A stretch of DNA of 64,000 nt from Cellulomonas pakistanensis (GTDB lineage: Bacteria > Actinomycetota > Actinomycetes > Actinomycetales > Cellulomonadaceae): NCBI RefSeq assembly GCF_016862755.1, contig NZ_BONO01000023.1, forward strand, positions 1 to 64,000, given 5' to 3'. Both the position numbers and the translations under genes were made by a program. Positions 1 through 8,064 of the stretch are shown in pieces; position 1 is the first letter of the stretch; every line of letters starts with the position of its first letter. The notes under the pieces were generated by a model. The model saw only the letters and a program-made list of their open reading frames with translations, did not search any database and was not told the origin of the DNA.

Positions 1-2
1 CC

Positions 3-107
3 GCGCCTCCTCCTGACGCTCCCGAGCCGCCCGCTCTTGCCGCGCCTTCTCCCGACGCCCCCGAGCCGCCCGCTCTTGCCGCGCCTTCTCCCGACGCCCC
101 CGATCCG
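3..107 (+). repeat. In-frame 39-bp tandem repeat encoding a Pro/Ala-rich linker
   Basis: Two full 39-bp units (3-41 and 42-80) and most of a third (81-107) follow each other without spacer. Each encodes 13 residues of the type APSPDAPEPPALA. The unit is a multiple of three, so copy-number changes keep the frame of the HNH protein. The array may continue to the left of the window. Confidence 0.85.
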
Positions 108-797
108 GCAGCTTCCACTCCTCCCGCGCCCGAGCCTCCGCCCGAGTTCCCCGCGCCCAAGCGAGCGAATCCCGCCTCCCGCGACTTCGCCGCGCCCGGG
201 CCAGCCGCCCCGCGCGACCCGGCCACGTCCCGCGTGCGCTGCGGGTGCGCCCGTCCCGGCGCCGAGGTCCGGGTCACCGTCTCGGCCACGACCCTCCTCG
301 GCCTGGACGACGCCCCGGCCGACCTGGAGGGCTACGGCCCGATCGACGCCGTCCGCGCCCGCGCCCTCGCGGCGGGTGGCGTGTGGCGGCGGGTCGTCAC
401 CGACCCGCGCACCGACCGGGTCCTCGACGTCGGGCGTGAGCGGTACCGGCCCACCGCGGCCCTGGCCGAGCTCGTCCGCACCCGCGATCGGACCTGCGCG
501 TTCCCCGGCTGCACGGTGCCGGCCCGCCGCGCCGACCTGGACCACACGCGGGAGTACCACCCGCAGCCCGGCGCACCCCCGGACGCTCCCCTGGGTCGCA
601 CCGACGCGGACAACCTCGGCGCGCTGTGCCGCCGGCACCACCGGCTCAAGACCGACGGCGGGTTCCGGCTGCGCCAGATCGAACCGGGCCTGTTCGAGTG
701 GATCACGCCCGCCGGCCACCGGTACCTCGTGCGCCCGGGCACCGGGCAGTCCCACGACGCCACCGTCGACCCCTACGACGCGCCCCCGCCGTTCTGA
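3..797 (+). CDS. HNH endonuclease signature protein of the DUF222 (13E12) type, 5' end cut by the window edge
   Basis: Only the C-terminal part is present; the frame is open to the left edge with no stop. It begins with a Pro/Ala-rich linker made of a 13-residue repeat, followed by a conserved stretch and an HNH nuclease fold. The zinc/HNH signature is visible as CAFPGC, then DLDHTREYHP, then NLGALCRRHHRLKT, the usual end of DUF222-HNH proteins, which are multi-copy and mobile-like in actinobacteria. Their biological role is unclear; DNA cleavage is assumed from the HNH motif only. The stop codon overlaps the 3' end of the convergent phosphoribosyltransferase gene by about 25 bp. The family call is firm, the function is not. 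Confidence 0.85.
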   Translation, partial: APPPDAPEPPALAAPSPDAPEPPALAAPSPDAPDPAASTPPAPEPPPEFPAPKRANPASRDFAAPGPAAPRDPATSRVRCGCARPGAEVRVTVSATTLLGLDDAPADLEGYGPIDAVRARALAAGGVWRRVVTDPRTDRVLDVGRERYRPTAALAELVRTRDRTCAFPGCTVPARRADLDHTREYHPQPGAPPDAPLGRTDADNLGALCRRHHRLKTDGGFRLRQIEPGLFEWITPAGHRYLVRPGTGQSHDATVDPYDAPPPF

Positions 798-1480
798 CCG
801 GAGTCCGCTTCGTCGGGCAGCCGTGCGCGGGCCGCCCGGAGCAGCGCCGCCACGTCGGCGTCGCGCGGCGGCTCGAAGTCGACGTACTCCAGCCCCACCG
901 CCTGGAACCCCGAGGGCACCCGGAGGCACACGAGCTCGTCGGCCTCGCGCGCGAGCGCCGCCGCGGTGTCCGGCGGGCACACCGGGAGCGCCACGACCAC
1001 CCGCTCGGGGGCGCGCCGGCGCAGCGCGGCCACCGCGGCGCGCACGGTCGACCCGGTCGCCGCCCCGTCGTCGACCACGACCACCGTCCTCCCGGTCACG
1101 GCCAGCGCGGGCAGGTCCCGGCGGAACGCGGCCTCCCGCCGCCGCAGCTCGGCGAGCTCCGCGGCCCGGACGCCGTCGAGCTCGGGTCCGCGCACCCGTG
1201 CCGCGCGCAGCACCGGGTCGTGCAGCACCTCCACGACCTCGCCGCCGAGCCCGGCGAGCGCGCCCATCGCGAGCTCCGGCTGCCGCGGCAGCCCCAGCTT
1301 CCTGACCACGAGCACATCGAGCGGAGCGCCCAGCGCCTCGGCGATCGGTGCCGCCACCGGCACGCCGCCGCGCGGCAGCGCCAGCACGACCGTGCGCGGT
1401 CGATCCGCGGAGGCCGCGAGCCGCCCGGCGAGCGCGGCTCCCGCCTGCGCCCGGTCCGCGAACGGCCTCGGACCTCGCAT
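773..1480 (-). CDS. Phosphoribosyltransferase family protein
   Basis: 235 residues, a type I phosphoribosyltransferase. The PRPP-binding loop is clear at about residues 133-145 (VVVVDDGAATGST), and the N-terminal part carries VLALPRGGVPVA, typical of the stand-alone actinobacterial members annotated only as phosphoribosyltransferase. Substrate base unknown; it is not recognisable as Hpt, Apt, Upp or PyrE. The ATG is preceded by TAGCGT with only six bases between, so the mRNA is probably leaderless, which fixes the start. It lies convergent to the HNH gene and downstream of the SDR gene, with no clear functional link to either. Confidence 0.85.
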   Translation of the reverse strand: MRGPRPFADRAQAGAALAGRLAASADRPRTVVLALPRGGVPVAAPIAEALGAPLDVLVVRKLGLPRQPELAMGALAGLGGEVVEVLHDPVLRAARVRGPELDGVRAAELAELRRREAAFRRDLPALAVTGRTVVVVDDGAATGSTVRAAVAALRRRAPERVVVALPVCPPDTAAALAREADELVCLRVPSGFQAVGLEYVDFEPPRDADVAALLRAARARLPDEADSGQNGGGAS

Positions 1481-1486
1481 GATCCG

Positions 1487-1492
1487 ACGCTA
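1487..1492 (-). promoter_or_regulatory. -10 box of a leaderless promoter (phosphoribosyltransferase gene)
   Basis: On the minus strand TAGCGT is followed after six bases by the ATG at 1480, so transcription should begin at or next to the start codon. No ribosome binding site is visible. The same arrangement recurs at eight other genes of the window. Confidence 0.55.
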
Positions 1493-1531
1493 CGCGCACC
1501 ACGCGCGGGGACCCGGCCCGCTCACCGCCGC

Positions 1532-1549
1532 GTGACCGGACCGGGTCAC
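1532..1549. terminator. Small hairpin over the stop codon of the SDR gene
   Basis: GTGACC and GGTCAC (1532-1537 and 1544-1549) form a 6-bp stem with a 6-base loop at the end of the SDR gene. It is short for an intrinsic terminator and has no T-run. Confidence 0.3.
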
Positions 1550-2322
1550 CGCGGCATGACGGAGCCGCAGGTGAGGTCGAGGATCGCGCCGGTGATCGCG
1601 CCCGCCCGGTCGGACGCGGCGAAGACCGCGGCGTCGGCGACCTGCTGCAGCGTCGGCATCCGGCCGAGCGCGGTGCCGTCGGTCATGAACCGCTCCGCCT
1701 CGCGCGCGGCCCCGGTGCGCTCGCCCCACGTCTCCGGGAGCGCGTCCGGGCGCAGGCACACCACCCGCACCCCGTGCCGGCCGACCTCGCCCGCGAGCGA
1801 CCGGGTCAGCTCCTCGACCGCCGCGCACGCCACCCCGAACCCGCCGGTGGCGTGGAACCGCCGGTCGCGGCCCGCCAGCGCCGCGGCCGACGTCGACAGC
1901 GTGAGGATCGCCCCGGAGCCGGCCTCGGTCATCCGGCGCGCTGCCGCCGTGGTGGTGCAGAACTGGGACCGCAGGCCGGTCATCGCCGGCAGCAGGAAGT
2001 CGTCGACCGGCATCTCCCGCAGGGGCGTGCCCTGCAGGTCGCCGCGCAGGCTGGTCGCGTTCAGGCTGACGTCGATGCGGCCGTGCTCGGCGACCACCGC
2101 GCCGACGTGCGCGTCCACGGCCTCGGCGTCCGCCGCGTCGACGACCGCGACCTCCGCGCGACCACCGGCCCCGCGGACGGCGTCGGCCACCGCGTCGAGC
2201 GGGTCGCGCCGCCGCCCGACCAGCACCACGTGCGCGCCCTCGCGCGCGAACGCCCGGGCGGTGGCCCCGCCGACGGCGCCGGCCGCCCCGTAGACGACCG
2301 CGATCCTGTCCTCGAGCAGCAT
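1546..2322 (-). CDS. SDR-family protein lacking the catalytic Tyr and Lys
   Basis: 258 residues with a Rossmann fold: the dinucleotide-binding glycine motif is at residues 12-19 (GAAGAVGG) and an NAT segment stands where NAG is usual. The Ser of the active site can be placed near residue 145 (LSTSAA), but where YxxSK is expected the protein reads FGVAC (about residues 162-166), so both the catalytic Tyr and Lys are replaced. It may bind NAD(P) without classical reductase activity, or act by another mechanism. The ATG at 2322 was chosen because GGGGGTCGG lies just upstream; an in-frame GTG at 2340 is possible. The neighbouring mannan regulator starts divergently about 150 bp away. Substrate unknown. 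Confidence 0.8.
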   Translation of the reverse strand: MLLEDRIAVVYGAAGAVGGATARAFAREGAHVVLVGRRRDPLDAVADAVRGAGGRAEVAVVDAADAEAVDAHVGAVVAEHGRIDVSLNATSLRGDLQGTPLREMPVDDFLLPAMTGLRSQFCTTTAAARRMTEAGSGAILTLSTSAAALAGRDRRFHATGGFGVACAAVEELTRSLAGEVGRHGVRVVCLRPDALPETWGERTGAAREAERFMTDGTALGRMPTLQQVADAAVFAASDRAGAITGAILDLTCGSVMPR

Positions 2323-2432
2323 GCCGACCCCCGACGTCACGGGCGGGGCCGCTCCGCTGCACCCCCGGCTGCCGGTCAGTCTGCCGCGACCGGCGGCGCG
2401 TTGCGTCCGCGCAGCGGGCCGCGGGCGGATAG

Positions 2433-2448
2433 ATTGAATATGCTTGAA
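2433..2448 (+). promoter_or_regulatory. Putative operator of the mannan regulon, copy 1 (before the regulator gene)
   Basis: ATTGAATATGCTTGAA, an AT-rich island in very GC-rich DNA, sits 22 bp before the GTG start of the GntR/LacI regulator. Closely similar 16-bp sequences are at 9442-9457 and 9575-9590, in front of the operon and of the secreted GH76 gene. Shared pattern WTTSAATATR. It may also contain -10 elements; its operator role is inferred from its placement. Confidence 0.5.
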
Positions 2449-2470
2449 CGGACGTCGACGGAGGTCACGC

Positions 2471-3577
2471 GTGGTGCTGTACCGGCAGGTCTACGACGCG
2501 CTGCGGGACCGCATCGAGGACGGCACCTACGACGTCGGGGCGCGGCTGCCCTCTGAGGCCGAGCTGTCCCAGAAGTACTCGGTCAGCGCCATCACCGTGA
2601 AGCGCGCGCTCGACCTGCTGCGCGCGGACGGGCTGATCGTGCGGCGCCCGCGGCTCGGGACGTTCGTGACCAGTGCGCGGGCCCGGGAGGCGCAGGCGCC
2701 CGGTGCGACGCCCGCCCGACCGTTGATCGGCTGCGTCGTGACCAACTTCGACGACACGTTCGGCAGCCGCGTGCTCGAGGGGCTCCTGGCCGGCGCGGGC
2801 GCGGACGACCACCTGGTGCTGATGCGGTCGTCGGGTGACGTCGACGTCGAGGACGCGAGCATCCGCTCCCTGCTGGAGGCCGGCGTCTCCGGGCTGGTGC
2901 TGCAGCCGTCGTCGTCGGAGTACATCCCGCCGGCCGCGCTGGAGCTCGTGACCCGGCGGTTCCCGCTGGTGATCCTGGACCGGGTCTACGACGGCATCCC
3001 GGTGTCGGCGGTGCGCTCGGACAACCTCGCGGGCGCGATCGCGGCGACGTCCCACCTGTTCGAGCTGGGGCACACCAGCGTCGGGTTCGTCAGCGCCGCG
3101 AGCCACGTCTCCACGAGCGAGGAGCGGCGCAACGGCTGGGTGCACGCGCACGCCGCGTTCCACCGCACCCTCGACAGCACGGCGGAGCTGCGGACGATCG
3201 GCTCGACGGTGCCGGGCAGCACCGTGTCGAAGGACGAGGACGTCGACCGGCTGGTGGAGTTCCTCGACGCCCACCCGCACGTGACCGGCTACCTGGCGGC
3301 GGAGTACAACATCGCGCTGCTGCTCCGGGAGGCGTGCCGGCGCCTCGGCCGCCGGGTCCCCGAGGACGTCTCGGTGGTGTGCTTCGACCACCCGGACGCG
3401 GCCTTCGACGACGGGCTGTTCCGGTTCACCCACGTCCGGCAGCAGCAGGCGGCACTGGGGGAGCGGGCGATCGACGGCGTGCGGCGGCAGCGGGACGACC
3501 CGCGGGCGGTCGAGAAGGTGGTGCTGCCCACCGAGCTCGTCCCGGGGGCGTCGACGGCGCCCCCGCCGGCGCGCTGA
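2471..3577 (+). CDS. GntR-type DNA-binding / LacI-type sugar-sensing transcription regulator (AraR-like architecture)
   Basis: 368 residues. An N-terminal winged helix of the GntR family (about residues 5-65, with GARLPSEAELSQKYSVS and ITVKRALDLL) is fused to a LacI/GalR-type periplasmic-binding-like sensor domain (about 85-360, with PLIGCVV, ILDRVYDGIPV and a C-terminal SVVCFDHPDAAF). This build is known from AraR and relatives that answer to sugars. The GTG at 2471 is chosen because GGAGGT ends five bases upstream; an in-frame TTG at 2444 has no such site. It is convergent with the intracellular GH76 gene. An AT-rich motif before this gene recurs before the GH125 operon and the secreted GH76 gene, so it probably controls the mannan locus and itself. 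The effector, probably a mannose oligomer, is inferred. Confidence 0.88.
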   Translation: MVLYRQVYDALRDRIEDGTYDVGARLPSEAELSQKYSVSAITVKRALDLLRADGLIVRRPRLGTFVTSARAREAQAPGATPARPLIGCVVTNFDDTFGSRVLEGLLAGAGADDHLVLMRSSGDVDVEDASIRSLLEAGVSGLVLQPSSSEYIPPAALELVTRRFPLVILDRVYDGIPVSAVRSDNLAGAIAATSHLFELGHTSVGFVSAASHVSTSEERRNGWVHAHAAFHRTLDSTAELRTIGSTVPGSTVSKDEDVDRLVEFLDAHPHVTGYLAAEYNIALLLREACRRLGRRVPEDVSVVCFDHPDAAFDDGLFRFTHVRQQQAALGERAIDGVRRQRDDPRAVEKVVLPTELVPGASTAPPPAR

Positions 3578-3599
3578 GCGGACCGGCGGGGGCGGGGCG

Positions 3600-4715
3600 T
3601 CAGCCCGCCGCGGCCACCCGGTCCGCCGCACCCGCGGACGCGGCGGGCACCGGGTAGCCGGCGTCGACCCGCCAGCGCTGCTCGAGCGCCATGATCGCGC
3701 TGAGCGCGGTGGAGTACGGGATGGGCTCGTCCGTCGGGCGGCTCCAGTCGTTGCCCGGCCGCAGGACGCCGTCGTGGACGCCGTGCTCGACGAGCGCGTC
3801 GGTGCCCGCGCGGACGAACTCCTCCAGCGCGACCCGGTCCGGTGACCCGGCCGGCAGGTGCGGCAGCAGCGTGCCGAGGTAGCGGTAGAACACGCCCTTG
3901 AACAGGCCCTCGTCGCCGCCGTCGCCCTCGTCGCGGAACACGACGCCGTCGCTCAGCTCGGCCACGGCCGTGCGGGCGGTGCGGGCGGCGCGGTCCAGCG
4001 CGGTCGCGTCGCCCGTGGCGTGCCACCACTCGACCAGGGCGCCGATGTAGAGGCCCTGGTTGTAGGTGAACCGCCACTGCACGTCCACCCGGCCGTCGCC
4101 CTCGCGGTTCACGCCGTCCTCGACGAAGCCGTCGGGGCCCACCAGCGTGCGCTCGAGCCAGGCGAGCGCCGTGCCGGCGTACTCCCGGAAGTCGCGGGTG
4201 CCCGCGGGCAGCGCGCGCTCGAGGCGGAGCCCGAGGATCACCAGCGGGCCGTTGGCCGGGGTGTTCTTGTAGGCGAGCTGCTGCTTGCGCCACGCCAGGC
4301 TCGCGCCCTGGTGGTCGTTCCAGCCGTGCTCGACCACGTGGCCCCAGATGGCGAGGGCGTCGTCGCGGTGCCGCGGGTCGCCGCCGGCGTCGTGCAGCCG
4401 CAGGAGCGCCAGGCCGAACCACAGCATGTCGTCGAAGTAGTCGTTGAACAGCGAGCCGCCGTTCCGCTCGACGATGTTCCGCGCGGTCTCGGCCGCGCGG
4501 TCCAGCCAGCGCGGGTCGCCGGTGCGCGCCCAGGCGTCGACGCGGGCGTCCACCACGTGCGCGAGCCACCAGTAGTTGAACGTCTCCGGGGTGCCGGTCC
4601 CCGTGGGGTGGCTGTTGTGCAGGTGCTGGGGCCAGGGGGCGCCGAACAGGTCGTCCAGGCTCTGCTGGGCGAGGTCGGCGAACCGGCCGGCGTCGGGGTG
4701 GTCGGTCGTCGTCAT
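3600..4715 (-). CDS. Glycoside hydrolase family 76 protein, intracellular (alpha-1,6-mannanase type)
   Basis: 371 residues, one (alpha/alpha)6-barrel domain of the GH76 type. The catalytic Asp pair is at residues 95-96 in FNDYFDDMLWFG, and the conserved WRFTYNQGLYIGAL stretch follows. GH76 members cleave alpha-1,6-linked mannose chains. There is no signal peptide, so it should act in the cytoplasm on imported mannan oligosaccharides, together with the GH125 enzyme of the same operon. It is the last gene of the operon, separated from the binding-protein gene by a 103-bp gap with a strong hairpin, so it may be expressed less than the transporter. Exact linkage specificity is inferred from the family. 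Confidence 0.87.
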   Translation of the reverse strand: MTTTDHPDAGRFADLAQQSLDDLFGAPWPQHLHNSHPTGTGTPETFNYWWLAHVVDARVDAWARTGDPRWLDRAAETARNIVERNGGSLFNDYFDDMLWFGLALLRLHDAGGDPRHRDDALAIWGHVVEHGWNDHQGASLAWRKQQLAYKNTPANGPLVILGLRLERALPAGTRDFREYAGTALAWLERTLVGPDGFVEDGVNREGDGRVDVQWRFTYNQGLYIGALVEWWHATGDATALDRAARTARTAVAELSDGVVFRDEGDGGDEGLFKGVFYRYLGTLLPHLPAGSPDRVALEEFVRAGTDALVEHGVHDGVLRPGNDWSRPTDEPIPYSTALSAIMALEQRWRVDAGYPVPAASAGAADRVAAAG

Positions 4716-4750
4716 GCGGGTGTCCGTCCGGTCGTCGAGGGGGTGGGTGC

Positions 4751-4786
4751 CCGGCCCGCGCCGCCGGTGGGGGCGGCGCGGGCCGG
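4751..4786 (-). terminator. Strong hairpin inside the mannan operon (after the binding-protein gene)
   Basis: A perfect 15-bp GC stem (4751-4765 with 4772-4786) and a 6-base loop lie between the binding-protein stop and the GH76 start on the same strand. It has no T-run. It could be a partial terminator, or protect the 3' end of the transporter mRNA. Confidence 0.55.
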
Positions 4787-4818
4787 TCGCGGTGCGCGGC
4801 GGTGTGCGGGCGCCGCGG

Positions 4819-6081
4819 TCAGCGGGCCGCGGCGAGCAGGGCGTCGCCCTGCTCCTGGGCCTGCTGCAGGGCCTGCTCGGCGGACAGCTCGCCGGCCATG
4901 AACTGCTCGAGCGCGGGCACCAGCGCCTTGCCCTCCACGTCCGAGAAGCCCTCGACGCTCGGGCGGACCTGCGCGTAGTCCATCGTCTCGATGAACGCCG
5001 CGTACCGCGGGTCCTCGGTGAAGAACGGGTCGTTCGCCGCCTCGACGTTCGCGGGGATCCAGCCCGAGATCTCGCCGAAGGCGACGCCGTTCTCCGGCTG
5101 GGTCGTCCACCAGCGCATGAACTCCCAGGCGCCCTCGGGGTTCTTCGCGCCCTCCGGGATGACGAGCCCGAAGCCGCCCATGTAGGCGCCGGGCCCGGCC
5201 GGCCCGCTCGGCGGCTGCACCACCGAGTACTCGAGCCCGTCGACCTGGTCGAGCGTGGCGAGCGCCCACGGCCCGTCGAGCTTCATGGCGACGGTGCTCT
5301 CGGCGAACGGGTCGGTGCCGTCGCCGAACCCGAGCTCGTACACGCCCTCGTCCATGAGCTCCTGCCAGAACGCCAGGACCTCCAGGCCCTCGGGGCTGTT
5401 GAACGCGGTCTCGGTCTCGTCGTCGTCCAGCAGGGACCCGCCGGCCTGGGTGAGGAACATGTTGAACAGGCCGGGGTCGCTGAGGTCGAGGCCCGCGCGC
5501 TGCAGCGTGCCGCCGTCCCGCTCGGTCAGCGCGACCGCCGCCGCCTTCAGCTCGTCCCACGTGGTCGGCGCGGCGACGCCCGCCTCGTCGAGCGCGGTCT
5601 GGTTCACCAGCAGCGAGCGGTTGTCGACCAGCAGCGGCAGGCCGTACAGGGAGCCGTCGACCTCCATCTCGCCGAGCGCCGGGGCGTAGAACGCGTCCAG
5701 GTCGACGTCGTCCGCCGCGACCATGTCGTCGATCGGCGCGAGGGCGCCCTTCGGGGCGTACAGCGACGTCTGGTACCGGTCCCACAGCACGACGTCGGGC
5801 ACGGCGCCGCCGGCGAGCGCCGTCAGCAGCTTCTCCTCGACGAGGCCCTGGGAGACGTACTCGACCTCGTAGTCGTCCTGCGACGCGTTGAACGCGGCGG
5901 CCTGCTCCTCGAGCTGGGCGACCTGGTCGCCGGACCAGGACCCCCAGAACACGACCGGCTCGGGCCCGCCGCCGGCGTCCGACGAGCCGCCGCTGCTGGT
6001 GCCGCCGCCGCTGCCGCAGGCGGTGACGGCGAGCAGGGACGCGAGCGCCAGGGCGGCGCCGGTGGTGGTAGATCTCCTCAT
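4819..6081 (-). CDS. Sugar ABC transporter substrate-binding lipoprotein (CUT1 type)
   Basis: 420 residues. The N-terminus has a lipoprotein signal ending LLAVTAC, with the modified cysteine at residue 22, followed by a Gly/Ser-rich tether. The rest has the fold of family 1 extracellular solute-binding proteins (PVVFWGSWSGDQ at the start, the LYGLPLLVDNRSLLVN stretch, and NPEGAWEFMRWW near the C-terminus). It should capture the oligosaccharide at the outer membrane face and pass it to the two permeases encoded just upstream in the operon. A GAGGAGAG site precedes the ATG. Given the GH125 and GH76 partners the ligand is most likely an alpha-mannan oligosaccharide, which is inferred from context only. 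Confidence 0.9.
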   Translation of the reverse strand: MRRSTTTGAALALASLLAVTACGSGGGTSSGGSSDAGGGPEPVVFWGSWSGDQVAQLEEQAAAFNASQDDYEVEYVSQGLVEEKLLTALAGGAVPDVVLWDRYQTSLYAPKGALAPIDDMVAADDVDLDAFYAPALGEMEVDGSLYGLPLLVDNRSLLVNQTALDEAGVAAPTTWDELKAAAVALTERDGGTLQRAGLDLSDPGLFNMFLTQAGGSLLDDDETETAFNSPEGLEVLAFWQELMDEGVYELGFGDGTDPFAESTVAMKLDGPWALATLDQVDGLEYSVVQPPSGPAGPGAYMGGFGLVIPEGAKNPEGAWEFMRWWTTQPENGVAFGEISGWIPANVEAANDPFFTEDPRYAAFIETMDYAQVRPSVEGFSDVEGKALVPALEQFMAGELSAEQALQQAQEQGDALLAAAR

Positions 6082-6139
6082 CGAGCTCTCCTCAGGGTGG
6101 GTCGGAGCGTGCGGGGGTCAGGGAGGTGGGGCTGGGAGG

Positions 6140-7075
6140 TCACTTGCTGCCGACGTGCGCGACGCCCTCGATGATCCAGCGCTGGGCGACCAGGAAGACC
6201 AGGAGCACGGGCAGGCTGGCGACCACGGTCCCGGCCATCAGCGGGCCGAACGCGGTCTCGTAGTCGTTCACGAACGACGACAGTCCGACCTGGACGGTCA
6301 TCATCGACGGGTCGTTCAGCACGATCAGCGGCCACAGGAAGTTGTTCCAGCCGGCCTGGAACGACAGGATCCCGAGCACGGCCAGGCCGGCGCGGGCCAG
6401 CGGGAAGTACACCTGGACGAAGATGCGGAATTCGCTCGCACCGTCGATCCGGGCGGCCTCGCCGAGCTCGTCGGGCAGCGTCTCGAAGAACTGCTTCATG
6501 AAGAACACCGCGAACGCCCCGGCCGCCCCGGGCACGATCACCGCGGCGTAGGTGTTGAGCAGGCCGAGCCCGCCCTGGCCGAGCAGGTCGTTCCCGCCGG
6601 CCAGCGGGAAGTGCCGCAGGATCAGGAACGTCGGGATCATCGTGACGATCCCCGGGATCATCAGCGACGACAGGAACAGCGCGAACACCCCGGCGCGGCC
6701 ACGGAACCGCAGCTTGGCCAGCGCGTACCCGCCCAGCCCGCCGAAGAACACGTTCGTCACCGCACCGCCGACGCCGAGCACGAGGGAGTTGACGAAGTAC
6801 CGGCCGAACGGGACGTCCTGGAACACCCGCGCGAAGTTGTCCAGCGTGGGGTCGTCCGGGATGAGGGACAGCGCGCCGGACAGGATCTCCGTCGCGGGCT
6901 TGAACGCGGTGGCCAGGGTCCAGACGAGCGGCGCGACCATGACGACGGCGAGCACGGAGACCGCGACGTACCAGACCGCGGCACCGAGGCGCCGGCGCCG
7001 GGAGCGTGGCCGGGGACGGGAGGTCGGCGGGGTGGGCGCGGCAGCGGGGGCCGGGCGCGCGGCGACGGCGGTCAT
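6140..7075 (-). CDS. Carbohydrate ABC transporter permease (MalG type)
   Basis: 311 residues with a Pro/Arg-rich N-terminal tail and six predicted membrane helices. The cytoplasmic EAA loop that contacts the ATPase is present as EAARIDGASEFRIF. It is the second inner permease of a CUT1 importer. Its ATG overlaps the stop of the preceding permease by four bases (ATGA), so the two are translationally coupled. No ATPase gene lies in the operon; as in many actinobacteria a shared MsiK-like ATPase encoded elsewhere probably energises it. Confidence 0.92.
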   Translation of the reverse strand: MTAVAARPAPAAAPTPPTSRPRPRSRRRRLGAAVWYVAVSVLAVVMVAPLVWTLATAFKPATEILSGALSLIPDDPTLDNFARVFQDVPFGRYFVNSLVLGVGGAVTNVFFGGLGGYALAKLRFRGRAGVFALFLSSLMIPGIVTMIPTFLILRHFPLAGGNDLLGQGGLGLLNTYAAVIVPGAAGAFAVFFMKQFFETLPDELGEAARIDGASEFRIFVQVYFPLARAGLAVLGILSFQAGWNNFLWPLIVLNDPSMMTVQVGLSSFVNDYETAFGPLMAGTVVASLPVLLVFLVAQRWIIEGVAHVGSK

Positions 7076-8064
7076 CGTGCCGCCACCGCGCTCGGCACCG
7101 CGGCGGGGACGCGGCGTCTGCGGACCCGTCCGCCGTCCCCGGGGCGGTTCAGCCGGGCGTTGATCAGCGAGAACACCAGGATGATGAGGAACAGGACGAA
7201 CGACAGCGCCGAGGCGTAGCCCATCTCCAGCGAGCCGAAGCCCTTGTTGTAGATGTAGTAGACCATCGTCACCGTCGAGTTCCCGGGCCCGCCCTTGGTG
7301 AGGACGTAGGCCTGGTCGAACACCTGGAACGCCCCGATGATCAGCAGCGTCGAGACGAGGAAGGTCGTCCGGGTGAGCGACGGCAGCGTGACGTACCGGA
7401 ACTGCTGCCACACGTTCGCGCCGTCGAGCCGCGCCGCCTCGTAGAGGTCGCCCGGCACGCCCTGGAGGCCGCCCAGGAATATGATCATGTTGGTCCCGAA
7501 CCCGGCCCACACGCTCATGAGCACGATCGCGGTCATGGCCCACTGCGAGTCGTAGAGCCAGCGCGGCCCGTCGATCCCGAACCAGCCGAGTGCGACGTTG
7601 AGCAGGCCCTTCTGCGGGTTGAGCAGCCAGTACCAGATCGTCGCGGTGGCGACCGTGGACGAGACCACCGGGATGTAGAACAGCGTGCGGAACAGCCGCA
7701 CGGCCCGGTACGACCGGTTGAGCAGCAGCGCCGTGCCCAGCGCCACAACCAGGCCGAGCGGCACGTACATGAGCGTGTAGCGGGCCGTGTTCCGCAGCGC
7801 CGTCCAGAAGAACGCGTCGTCCCAGATGCGGGCGTAGTTCTGCCAGCCGACCCAGGCGGTGTCGCCGATGATCGCGTAGTCGGTGAGGCTGATGACCGCG
7901 GCCATGCCCATCGGCAGCAGCATGAACACGACGAACAGCGCGAGCGGCACGGCGAGGAACCACCACCCGGCGCGACGCATCTGGCGCGCGGTGGGGCTGA
8001 CCGGGCGGGGCGCGGGCGCCCGTCCGGTGCGCGCGGCCGGCGCCGTCGCGACCGCGCCGGTCAC
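7072..8064 (-). CDS. Carbohydrate ABC transporter permease (MalF type)
   Basis: 330 residues, six membrane helices after a basic cytoplasmic N-terminus. The EAA loop reads EAARLDGANVWQQF, and the helix with AFQVFDQAYVLTKGGPGNST is typical of the first permease of CUT1 importers. The GTG start at 8064 overlaps the stop of the GH125 gene (GTGA), and its own stop overlaps the next permease start, so GH125 and both permeases form one tightly coupled unit. It forms a heterodimer with the MalG-type permease. Confidence 0.92.
   Translation of the reverse strand: MTGAVATAPAARTGRAPAPRPVSPTARQMRRAGWWFLAVPLALFVVFMLLPMGMAAVISLTDYAIIGDTAWVGWQNYARIWDDAFFWTALRNTARYTLMYVPLGLVVALGTALLLNRSYRAVRLFRTLFYIPVVSSTVATATIWYWLLNPQKGLLNVALGWFGIDGPRWLYDSQWAMTAIVLMSVWAGFGTNMIIFLGGLQGVPGDLYEAARLDGANVWQQFRYVTLPSLTRTTFLVSTLLIIGAFQVFDQAYVLTKGGPGNSTVTMVYYIYNKGFGSLEMGYASALSFVLFLIILVFSLINARLNRPGDGGRVRRRRVPAAVPSAVAAR

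Noticed and set aside
3..107. A CRISPR-like array
   Set aside because: The 39-bp units are directly adjacent with no spacers and are in frame in a coding sequence.
2444..2470. TTG start of the mannan regulator at 2444
   Set aside because: It lies inside the operator-like motif and lacks a ribosome site; GTG 2471 has GGAGGT upstream.
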